The notes beneath the pieces are model-generated. The model saw only the letters and a program-made list of their open reading frames with translations, was not told the origin of the DNA and did no database searches. DNA of 64,000 nt from Isoptericola halotolerans (GTDB lineage: Bacteria; Actinomycetota; Actinomycetes; Actinomycetales; Cellulomonadaceae), in contig NZ_PVTX01000002.1 in NCBI RefSeq assembly GCF_003003075.1, positions 372,001 to 436,000 of the forward strand. Direction: 5' to 3'. Position numbers and translations under genes: made by a program. Positions 46,826 to 54,131 of this stretch are shown here, piece by piece (positions within the stretch are counted from its first letter, which is position 1; each line of letters begins with the position of its first letter).

Positions 46826-49372
46826 GTGGCGAGCAAGCGCAGACGTCGCTTCTGGAACTACCCGCGCCGGGGCAAGAACCCGGTGCAGCGGTGGCTGCCC
46901 TCGTGGCGCGTGGTCGTCGGCTGCATGCTGGGCTGCCTCGCCCTGGGCGCCGGCGTGTTCTTCGCCGCGTGGACCTCCACCGAGATCCCGGAGAACCTCG
47001 ACGACGTCAACCACCAGGCCACCACCGTCTACTACGGCAACGGCAAGGAGGTCGGCTCCTACTCGACGATCACGCGCGAGATCGTCGACTACGAGACGCT
47101 GCCCTCCTACGTGGGCGACGCCGTCGTCGCCTCGGAGAACGCGTCGTTCTGGACCGACCCCGGCGTCGACATGAAGGGCATGGCCCGCGCGCTGTGGACC
47201 AACCTGACGAGCGACGGGGGCACGCAGGGCGGGTCCACGCTCACGCAGCAGTACGTGGAGCGCTACTACCTGGGCAGCACCACGGACATCCTGGGCAAGG
47301 CGCAGGAGGCGATCATCGCGTTGAAGATCACCCGCGAGCAGTCCAAGGAGCTCGTGCTGGACCGGTACCTCAACACCATCTACTTCGGCCGCGGCGCGTA
47401 CGGCGTCCAGGCGGCCGCGCAGGCGTACTTCGGCAAGGACGCCGCCGACCTGACGTACTCGGAGTCGGCGATGCTGGCCGGCATCATCCCCTCCCCGGTG
47501 AACTACGACCCGTCGGTGCAGCTCGAGGTCACGCAGAAGCGCTGGGAGCGCAGCATCAACCGGATGGCCGACCAGGGCTACATCACCGAGGAGGAGCGGC
47601 AGTCCGCCGAGTTCCCTGAGTTCAAGGAGAAGGAAGAGGGCGGCAACAGCCTCGGCGGCCAGAAGGGCTACATCATGGCCGCGGTCAAGGCTGAGCTGCT
47701 GAAGAACGGCCTCACCGAGGAGGAGATCGAGACCAAGGGTCTGCAGATCTACACCACCATCAAGCCGAAGCTGCAGCGCGAGGCCGCCAAGATCGTCAAG
47801 AACATGCCCGACGACGCGAGCAAGAAGGTCCGCGCCTCGATCGTCTCGATCGACCCGTCGAACGGCGCGGTCGTGACGCTGTACGGCGGCAAGGACTACA
47901 TCAAGCAAGCGCTCAACACCGCCAGCCAGGACAGGATCCAGGGCGGCTCGACGTTCAAGCCGTTCACGCTCATCGGGGCGCTCGAGAAGGGCCACGAGCT
48001 CAACGAGACGTTCGACGGCAACTCGCCGGGCCACCTGGACCCAGAGGATCCCTCGAGGGAATGGCCGACGAACTTCGGCCTCCAGAGCTACGGCCAGATC
48101 GACCTGGTCAAGGCGACCGCGAACTCGGTCAACACCGCTTATGTCGCGCTGAACATCGAGGTGGGTCCCGAGAAGACCGCCGACGTGGCGCACCGCCTCG
48201 GGATCCGCGAGGAGACCGAGATCGACCCGTACCCGTCGAACGTGCTCGGGACGGCGGACGTCTACCCGGTGGACCTCGCGTCCGCGTACGCGACGATCGC
48301 CGCCGGCGGCAACTACATCAAGCCGCACGTCGTCGAGCGGGTCGAGCACCGCGACGGGTCGCTGCGGTGGGAGCCCGAGACGACTCCCGACCAGCGGTTC
48401 GAACGGGACGTCATCACCCAGGCGACGTACGCCATGACCCAGGTGGTCGAGCAGGGCTCTGGCCGCGCCGCTCTCGAGCTGACCGGTCCGGACGGGACCC
48501 GTCGTCCGGTAGCCGGCAAGACCGGCACCTCGAACGACAACGTGACGGCCTGGTTCGCCGGCTTCACCCCGCAGCTCGCGACGGTGGTGAACCTGCGCCA
48601 ATACAAGAAGGTCGACGTCGAGGAGGGGATCCTCGCCGACCGGGAGCCGATCGACGCCTTCGGCGGTTACGACGAGATCACCGGTAGCACGTGGCCCGCC
48701 GCGGCCTGGACGGATTTCATGCAGGTGGCGCTCGACGGCAAGGAGATCCAGGAGTTCCCGGCGTACACCCCGCCGCGTCCCACCTTCTCGCCCAGCCCGT
48801 CACCGAGCGAGTCGACGCCGGAGTGGGTGGAGCTTCCCGGCAACCTCGTCGGGATGGACATCTCGCAGGCGACGACGCTGCTCCAGGAGATGGGTCTGAA
48901 GGTGGCGACGCAGGCGGCGAACGACCAGGCCGCCAAGGGCACGGTCGTCAGCGTCAACTCCGGCGGTGGCAAGATCCCTGCCGGATCGACCATCACGCTG
49001 GTGGTCTCGACCGGACAGCCGGCCGAACCGCAGCAGGTCGCCGTCCCGAACGTGGCCGGCCAGCCGCGCACGGCTGCCGAGCAGCAGCTCCGGCGGGTCG
49101 GGCTGTCCGCGGCCACCGCGGAGGAGTTCAGCAACGACGTGCCGGTGGGCAACGTCATCCGCACCGACCCCGGCGCGGGAGCCGAGGTGGCACCTGACTC
49201 GACCGTGACGATCGTCGTCTCACGTGGCCCCGAGCAGACCGAGGAGCCCGAGCCCGAGCCCGAGCCGACCGACGAGGAAGGCGGCGGTGGCGGCAACGGT
49301 GGCGGCGGCGGCGGTGGCGGCGGTGGAGGTGGCAACGACGGTGGCCTCCTCGGCAACGCCAGTGATGGATAG
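46826..49372 (+). CDS. ponA: Bifunctional class A penicillin-binding protein with two PASTA domains
   Basis: 848-residue peptidoglycan synthase. Cytoplasmic basic N-terminus, membrane helix 28-49, GT51 glycosyltransferase (about 75-255; SENASFWTDPGVD, GGSTLTQQYVER), transpeptidase (about 330-620) with Ser375 in STFK, SVN and KTGTS (Lys565). Two PASTA domains follow (about 669-733 and 734-800), then an acidic Glu/Pro stretch and a Gly-rich tail (820-848). GTG 46826 (MASKRRRRFW) is chosen by AAAGG and by the positive-inside N-terminus. Likely the counterpart of mycobacterial PonA1. Confidence 0.95.
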   Translation: MASKRRRRFWNYPRRGKNPVQRWLPSWRVVVGCMLGCLALGAGVFFAAWTSTEIPENLDDVNHQATTVYYGNGKEVGSYSTITREIVDYETLPSYVGDAVVASENASFWTDPGVDMKGMARALWTNLTSDGGTQGGSTLTQQYVERYYLGSTTDILGKAQEAIIALKITREQSKELVLDRYLNTIYFGRGAYGVQAAAQAYFGKDAADLTYSESAMLAGIIPSPVNYDPSVQLEVTQKRWERSINRMADQGYITEEERQSAEFPEFKEKEEGGNSLGGQKGYIMAAVKAELLKNGLTEEEIETKGLQIYTTIKPKLQREAAKIVKNMPDDASKKVRASIVSIDPSNGAVVTLYGGKDYIKQALNTASQDRIQGGSTFKPFTLIGALEKGHELNETFDGNSPGHLDPEDPSREWPTNFGLQSYGQIDLVKATANSVNTAYVALNIEVGPEKTADVAHRLGIREETEIDPYPSNVLGTADVYPVDLASAYATIAAGGNYIKPHVVERVEHRDGSLRWEPETTPDQRFERDVITQATYAMTQVVEQGSGRAALELTGPDGTRRPVAGKTGTSNDNVTAWFAGFTPQLATVVNLRQYKKVDVEEGILADREPIDAFGGYDEITGSTWPAAAWTDFMQVALDGKEIQEFPAYTPPRPTFSPSPSPSESTPEWVELPGNLVGMDISQATTLLQEMGLKVATQAANDQAAKGTVVSVNSGGGKIPAGSTITLVVSTGQPAEPQQVAVPNVAGQPRTAAEQQLRRVGLSAATAEEFSNDVPVGNVIRTDPGAGAEVAPDSTVTIVVSRGPEQTEEPEPEPEPTDEEGGGGGNGGGGGGGGGGGGNDGGLLGNASDG

Positions 49373-49388
49373 CACCACCCCCTGAATT

Positions 49389-49421
49389 CCACCGGGGTGC
49401 CCGCACCGGGTACCCTGGTGG
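49389..49421 (+). terminator. Possible terminator after ponA
   Basis: 10-base imperfect arms CCACCGGGGT / ACCCTGGTGG (one mismatch) with a 13-base loop, 17 bases after the stop. No T-run. Confidence 0.4.
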
Positions 49422-49470
49422 ACTGGCCGTGCCACCCGGTGGCGCGGCCGACGCACGCAATAACCCTCCT

Positions 49471-49489
49471 GCCACGGACAGACCGTGGC
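49471..49489 (+). promoter_or_regulatory. rpsF leader hairpin
   Basis: 7-base perfect stem GCCACGG / CCGTGGC with loop ACAGA, ending 11 bases before GAGGAGG of rpsF. Ribosomal proteins S6:S18 repress their own operon through a leader RNA in several bacteria; whether this hairpin does so is unproven. Confidence 0.35.
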
Positions 49490-49519
49490 CGTTGAGACCA
49501 GAGGAGGTGGGTTGAACAC

Positions 49520-49810
49520 ATGCGTCAGTACGAACTGATGGTGATCCTGGACCCGGAGGTCGAGGAGCGCACCGTAGCCCCGTCGCTCGAGAAGCTGCTG
49601 ACGGTCGTCAAGACCGAGGGCGGCACCGTCGACAACGTGGACATCTGGGGCCGTCGCCGTATGGCCTACGAGATCAACAAGCGGGCCGAGGGCATCTACG
49701 CCGTCGTCGACTTCACGTCCACGCCGGACACCGCGAAGGAGCTGGACCGCCAGCTCGGCCTGAACGAGGCCGTGCTGCGCACCAAGATCCTGCGCCCCAG
49801 CGCTCGCTGA
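49520..49810 (+). CDS. rpsF: 30S ribosomal protein S6
   Basis: 96-residue S6 ([19 protein letters not shown]...), with the [18 protein letters not shown] core that binds S18 and 16S rRNA. Strong GAGGAGG 12 bases before the ATG. First gene of rpsF-ssb-rpsR-rplI. Confidence 0.97.
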   Translation: MRQYELMVILDPEVEERTVAPSLEKLLTVVKTEGGTVDNVDIWGRRRMAYEINKRAEGIYAVVDFTSTPDTAKELDRQLGLNEAVLRTKILRPSAR

Positions 49811-49926
49811 ATCCGCTGAACCGAAACATTCTGCGCCCGTCCCGGCCCCCTGTGGGAGGCTCGTGATGGGATCTTCCCTGGAAGTCGAGTACAGCCGAAT
49901 CTCGCGGACGAACGAAGGAGCTTGGC

Positions 49927-50484
49927 ATGGCTGGTGAGACCGTCATCACGGTCGTCGGAAACCTGACTGCGGACCCGGAGCTGCGCTTCACCCCGTCGGG
50001 TGCTGCCGTTGCCAACTTCACGATCGCGTCCACGCCCCGCACGTTCGACCGGCAGTCGAACGAGTGGAAGGACGGGGAGGCGCTGTTCCTGCGCTGCTCC
50101 ATCTGGCGTGAGGCCGCGGAGAACGTCGCCGAGTCGCTGACGAAGGGCATGCGCGTCATCGCGCAGGGCCGTCTGACGCAGCGGTCGTACGAGACCCGCG
50201 AGGGCGAGAAGCGCACCGTCGTCGAGCTGCAGGTGGACGAGATCGGCCCGGCCCTGAGGTTCGCCTCGGCCAAGGTCACTCGTGCCCAGCGCTCCGGTGG
50301 CGGTGGCGGCTTCGGCGGCGGCGGGGGCTACGGCGGCAACGCCGGTGGCCCCGGTGGCCAGCCCGGCGGCGGCCAGGGCGGCGGTTTCGGTTCCTCCGGC
50401 GGCGGTCAGCAGCAGAACGACCCCTGGGCCACGGCCGGCCCGGCGTCGTCCGGCGGCGGGTTCTCGGACGAGCCCCCGTTCTGA
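49927..50484 (+). CDS. ssb: Single-stranded DNA-binding protein
   Basis: 185-residue SSB: an OB-fold (1-115; [19 protein letters not shown]), a Gly/Gln-rich linker (about 120-165) and the acidic tip SDEPPF that recruits partner proteins. AAGGAG lies upstream of the ATG. Placement between rpsF and rpsR is standard. Confidence 0.97.
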   Translation: MAGETVITVVGNLTADPELRFTPSGAAVANFTIASTPRTFDRQSNEWKDGEALFLRCSIWREAAENVAESLTKGMRVIAQGRLTQRSYETREGEKRTVVELQVDEIGPALRFASAKVTRAQRSGGGGGFGGGGGYGGNAGGPGGQPGGGQGGGFGSSGGGQQQNDPWATAGPASSGGGFSDEPPF

Positions 50485-50562
50485 TCGTCGCTCAACCCCC
50501 AGATCATCCCTGTCCCGGCGGTACGTACCGGCCGGGGCGATCCTGAGTAAGGAGCACTCACC

Positions 50563-50799
50563 ATGGCCAAGCCTGTGGTGCGCAAGCCCAAGAAGAAGGC
50601 CAACCCGCTGAAGGCGGCGAAGGTCGAGACGGTGGACTACAAGGACACCGCCCTGCTGCGCAAGTTCATCTCCGACCGTGGCAAGATCCGCGCGCGTCGG
50701 GTCACCGGCGTCTCCGTCCAGGAGCAGCGCCAGATCGCCAAGGCCGTCAAGAACGCCCGCGAGATGGCACTCCTGCCGTACTCGTCGTCGGCCCGCTGA
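50563..50799 (+). CDS. rpsR: 30S ribosomal protein S18 (Cys-less form)
   Basis: 78-residue S18 with the conserved [21 protein letters not shown] core. The zinc-binding CxxC found in many actinobacterial S18 proteins is absent: the N-terminus reads [20 protein letters not shown] with no cysteine. So the main-operon copy is the zinc-independent type. AAGGAG precedes the ATG. Confidence 0.96.
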   Translation: MAKPVVRKPKKKANPLKAAKVETVDYKDTALLRKFISDRGKIRARRVTGVSVQEQRQIAKAVKNAREMALLPYSSSAR

Positions 50800-50817
50800 C
50801 CGGAAAGGATCCAGATC

Positions 50818-51267
50818 ATGGCAAAGCTGATCCTGACCCACGAGGTCACCGGTCTCGGTGAGCCCGGGGACGTCGTCGAGGTGAAGGACGGGTACGCCCG
50901 TAACTTCCTCATCCCGCGCTCGCTCGCCACGCCGTGGACCAAGGGCGCCGAGTCCCAGGTCTCGGCGATCCGCAAGGCCCGCAAGGCCCGCGAGATCTCC
51001 ACGCGTGAGGACGCCGAGGCCGCTGCGGCCTCGATCCAGTCGAAGACCTACACGATCGAGGCGCACTCCGGCGAGTCCGGCCGTCTCTTCGGTGCGGTCA
51101 CCACGGCCGACATCGCCGCTGCGGTGAAGTCCGCCGGTGGCCCGTCGGTCGACAAGCGCAAGATCGAGATCGGCCAGCCGATCAAGTCGACCGGTGTGCA
51201 CACCGCGTCGATCCGCCTCCACCCCGAGGTGTCGGCCAAGATCGAGCTCGAGGTCGTCGCCGGCTGA
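50818..51267 (+). CDS. rplI: 50S ribosomal protein L9
   Basis: 149-residue L9: N-terminal domain with [20 protein letters not shown], long connecting helix, and C-terminal rRNA-binding domain. 18 bases after rpsR, followed by a strong terminator. Confidence 0.97.
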   Translation: MAKLILTHEVTGLGEPGDVVEVKDGYARNFLIPRSLATPWTKGAESQVSAIRKARKAREISTREDAEAAAASIQSKTYTIEAHSGESGRLFGAVTTADIAAAVKSAGGPSVDKRKIEIGQPIKSTGVHTASIRLHPEVSAKIELEVVAG

Positions 51268-51286
51268 CGCCGGTCTAGACCGTCGG

Positions 51287-51329
51287 AGGCCCCGGTCCCG
51301 CTCGCCCAGCGAGCAGGACCGGGGCCTTC
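51287..51329 (+). terminator. Intrinsic terminator after rplI
   Basis: 12-base perfect stem AGGCCCCGGTCC / GGACCGGGGCCT with an inner GCTCG/CGAGC stem, followed by TCTGC. 20 bases after the rplI stop. Confidence 0.85.
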
Positions 51330-51350
51330 TGCATGCCGCAGGGGAGCGCG

Positions 51351-51410
51351 TTCGGCAGTTCCTGCTTTGTTCGGCAGTTCCAACTGCCGAACGCGGCACG
51401 AAGTGCCGAA
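51351..51410. repeat. 19-nt periodic palindromic element, left copy
   Basis: Four 10-base units: TTCGGCAGTT at 51351 and 51370 (direct), AACTGCCGAA at 51382 and AAGTGCCGAA at 51401 (inverted). 9-base spacers give a 19-base period; the centre is CC at 51380-51381. The inner pair plus a flanking base on each side is a palindrome at 51369-51392. Lies between the rplI terminator and the AbiEi-like gene. Confidence 0.9.
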
Positions 51411-51471
51411 CGAGGGGACGAGCCTGTGGACAGCCGGCACGGGGACCGTGCCCCGGCGCCAGGCTGGGAGC

Positions 51472-52419
51472 ATGCCGACCGAGATCCTCGTCGCCCGTGA
51501 GCACCTGCCCACCGCGCTGCGCACCGCGCGCCGTGCGGGCGAGATCGAACGGATCCGGCGCGGTGCGTACCGCGTGGTGCCCGACGACGGCAGCGGCGGA
51601 CCGGACAGCTGGTCCGCCGCACGCTGGCTCCAGGTCGACCGAGCGCGTGCCCTGGGACGCCAGCTCCGGTCGGCGCACTGGTTCAGCCACCAGACGGCGG
51701 CGATGCTGCACGGTCTGCCCCTGTGGCGCCTGCCCTCGGAGACGCACGTGCTGCAGACCTATCGAGCGTCGTCGCGGGCGGCCCGGGACGTACGCCGGCA
51801 CTTCGTCGAGGGGCGCCCGGCCGATGGCTGCGAGGTGCTCGGCCTGCCGGTCACTACCCTGGAACGGACGGTGGCCGACTGCGCGACGACGCTGCCCCCG
51901 CTCGACGCCCTGGTGGTCGCCGACGCCGCCATGGCGCGGGGTCTCGACCGCGACAGGACGGCGGAGCTCGTCAGGTCGCGTGCGCGAGGCGTCCGGCGTG
52001 CGCTCCTCGTCCTCGAGCTGGCAGATCCAGGCGCCGAGAGTCCCTGGGAGTCGTGGTTGCGCTACGTGGCCCACTGGGCGGGACTGCCGCGGCCACGGAC
52101 GCAGGTGCCGGTGCGCACCGCGCTCGGCCGCTTCCGGGTGGACCTGGGCTGGGAGGACCACCGGGTGCTCGTCGAGTTCGACGGCCTCGTGAAGTACCGG
52201 ACCGGCGCGCTCGGCACGGACCACGACCCGGACCGGGCACGGATCGACGAGAAGCGGCGGTCCGATGCCATCGCGGAGGCCACCGGCATCCAGCCGCTCC
52301 ACGTGACGTCGAAGGATGCTCCGGACCCGCAGGCGGTGGCCGATCGTCTGCTGGCGCGCTTTCCTGGCGATGTGCGGCGCGCTGCGCGCAAGAATCCCTT
52401 GCTGCCCCGGCCGCGATGA
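51472..52419 (+). CDS. AbiEi-type winged helix / DUF559-like nuclease-fold protein
   Basis: 315-residue cytoplasmic protein. The N-terminus (about 8-50, LPTALRTARRAGEIERIRRGAYRV) matches the AbiEi-type winged-helix domain of type IV toxin-antitoxin antitoxins. The middle carries LPVTTLERTVADCA, typical of this family. The C-terminus (about 215-295) has FRVDLGWEDHRVLVEFDG, the D...ExDG pattern of DUF559/Vsr-like endonuclease folds. Such proteins are often multicopy orphans in actinobacteria; no AbiEii toxin is adjacent. ATG 51472 (MPTEILVAREHLPT), with GGGAG six bases upstream. Flanked on both sides by matching palindromic elements. Confidence 0.85.
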   Translation: MPTEILVAREHLPTALRTARRAGEIERIRRGAYRVVPDDGSGGPDSWSAARWLQVDRARALGRQLRSAHWFSHQTAAMLHGLPLWRLPSETHVLQTYRASSRAARDVRRHFVEGRPADGCEVLGLPVTTLERTVADCATTLPPLDALVVADAAMARGLDRDRTAELVRSRARGVRRALLVLELADPGAESPWESWLRYVAHWAGLPRPRTQVPVRTALGRFRVDLGWEDHRVLVEFDGLVKYRTGALGTDHDPDRARIDEKRRSDAIAEATGIQPLHVTSKDAPDPQAVADRLLARFPGDVRRAARKNPLLPRPR

Positions 52420-52438
52420 CGCCGGGGTCGGTGGCTCA

Positions 52439-52498
52439 TTCGGCACTTCCTGCCTCGTTCGGCAGTTCCAACTGCCGAACGAGGCAGGATGTGCCGAA
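52439..52498. repeat. 19-nt periodic palindromic element, right copy
   Basis: Four 10-base units: TTCGGCACTT (52439), TTCGGCAGTT (52458), AACTGCCGAA (52470), ATGTGCCGAA (52489). Spacers are 9 bases and the centre is CC, the same geometry as the copy at 51351-51410. A 34-base perfect-arm palindrome spans 52452-52485. Lies between the AbiEi-like gene and the MATE gene stop. Confidence 0.9.
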
Positions 52499-52510
52499 CG
52501 AGAGGGGCGC

Positions 52511-53824
52511 TCAGACGCCCGTGACCATCCACCGGTCGCCGCGCGCCCGCAGCCCCGTGGTCAGCGCCCGCGCGAGCATGAAGACCCCGGCGAAGGCCGC
52601 CCACAGCCACGCGAGCCCGACGGCGCCGTCGGGGGCCCACGCCCGGACCGCCAGCGCGCACGGGACGTACAGCACGAGGGTGAGCATCCCGGCCCACGCG
52701 AGGTAGCGGCCGTCGCCCGCGCCGATGAGCACGCCGTCGAGGACGAACACCCAGCCGGCCATCGGCATGAGGACGCCGCACACGGCCAGTCCCGCCGCGA
52801 CCGCGAGGCGCACGTCGGGGTCGGGGGAGAACAGGGGCGCGATCCACCAGCCCGACGCCGCGAAGACCAGGCCGATCACGATCCCGGCGCCGACGCCCCA
52901 CTGCAGGCAGCGCCGCAGCACGGCCCGGACCCGCTCGACGTCGCCTGACCCGAGGCCGTGCCCGACCAGCGCCTGGGCGGCGATCGCCAGGGCGTCGAGG
53001 GCGAACGCCGCCAGTCCCCACAGGCTGTTGATGACCTGGTGCCCGGCGAGGGCCACCGCGCCGAGCGAGGTCGCCGTCCACACCGTCAGCAGGATCGCGA
53101 GCCGCAGCGAGACGGTGCGGACGAACAGCGGCGCCCCGGCGACGGCGTTGGCCCAGATCCCCGCGTGGTGCGGACGCAGGGACGCACCGCGCCGCCGGGC
53201 TCCGGCGACGACGACGGCGGCGAGCACGGCCGCCATCAGCAGCTGCGCCGTCGTCGTCGCCAGGGCCGAGCCCGCGATGCCCATCCCCAGGCCGTACACG
53301 AGCGTCACCGACCCGACGGCGTTGAAGACCGCTCCGCCGGAGGCCACCCACAGGGGTGTGCGGGTGTCCTGCAGACCGCGGAGCACGCCCGTGGTGGCGA
53401 GCACGAGCAGCATCCCCGGCAGGCCGGGGGCGGACCACCGCAGGTAGGTGACGGCGTGCGCGGCGACGTCGTCGGAGGCGCCCATGGCGCTGACCGCCCA
53501 CGGGGCGGCGAGGAGGAGGGCGGCGGCGAGGACCGTGCCGAGGAGCAGGGCGAGCCACATGCCGTCGACGCCGGACTGGAGAGCCTCGCGGTCCGCCCCG
53601 GCGCCGAGGCGGCGCGCCACGGCGGCGGTGGTCGCGTAGGCGAGGAAGACGCAGAGCCCGACGAGGGTGATGAGGAGCGTCGAGGCGAGGGATAGCCCGG
53701 CGAGCTGGGCGGTGCCGAGGTGGCCGACGACGGCGCTGTCGACGAGCACGAACAGCGGCTCCGCGACGAGCGCCCCGAGGGCCGGCCAGGCGAGCGCGAG
53801 GATCTCGCGGTCGATGCGGCGCAA
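52511..53824 (-). CDS. MATE family efflux transporter (DinF type)
   Basis: 437-residue transporter with 12 predicted helices, opening (M)RRIDREILALAWPALGALVA then EPLFVLVDSAVVGHLGTAQLAG, typical of DinF-like MATE proteins. Start TTG at 53824 has AAAGG nine bases upstream and gives the usual family length; an ATG at 53884 would add 20 residues encoded across DnaA-like boxes and has no ribosome-binding site. Substrate unknown. Position between rplI and dnaB is common in actinobacteria. Confidence 0.9.
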   Translation of the reverse strand: MRRIDREILALAWPALGALVAEPLFVLVDSAVVGHLGTAQLAGLSLASTLLITLVGLCVFLAYATTAAVARRLGAGADREALQSGVDGMWLALLLGTVLAAALLLAAPWAVSAMGASDDVAAHAVTYLRWSAPGLPGMLLVLATTGVLRGLQDTRTPLWVASGGAVFNAVGSVTLVYGLGMGIAGSALATTTAQLLMAAVLAAVVVAGARRRGASLRPHHAGIWANAVAGAPLFVRTVSLRLAILLTVWTATSLGAVALAGHQVINSLWGLAAFALDALAIAAQALVGHGLGSGDVERVRAVLRRCLQWGVGAGIVIGLVFAASGWWIAPLFSPDPDVRLAVAAGLAVCGVLMPMAGWVFVLDGVLIGAGDGRYLAWAGMLTLVLYVPCALAVRAWAPDGAVGLAWLWAAFAGVFMLARALTTGLRARGDRWMVTGV

Positions 53825-54131
53825 CTCACCCCACCTTTCTTTTCTCCACAGGCTGGGAACAGCGTTGCTGCAGGTCACAGCCATATCTTGAGTTGTACAC
53901 AGGAGATGTCCCCAGTTGTGCACAGGGTTGTCCACCACCGGTGCACAGGACTGGGCAGTCTTCCACAACCCTGTCCACAGATGTGTCCACAGAGTCTTTT
54001 GCGCACCGTACCGGGCGCGCCTAGCGTCGTCCCGAGTGTCAGAGGTGGACTGTAGAACAAGGTGCTGAGGACCGGTCGATTCGCCCGGGTTCGGGTCGTG
54101 GTGCCGGTGGGAGCCGGGGGAGGTGGGAGAC
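53825..54131. promoter_or_regulatory. dnaB upstream region with a DnaA-box cluster
   Basis: 307 bases without a gene. Eight DnaA-like boxes all on the plus strand between 53842 and 53991: TTCTCCACA (53842), TTGTACACA (53893), TTGTGCACA (53916), TTGTCCACC (53928), CGGTGCACA (53939), TCTTCCACA (53959), CTGTCCACA (53971), GTGTCCACA (53983). None is perfect. The dnaB ribosome-binding site GGGGGAGG is at 54116-54123. Confidence 0.7.

Noticed and set aside
51472-52419. Complete AbiE toxin-antitoxin pair
   Set aside because: Only the AbiEi-type domain is present; no AbiEii nucleotidyltransferase toxin lies next to it, and the C-terminus resembles DUF559 instead.
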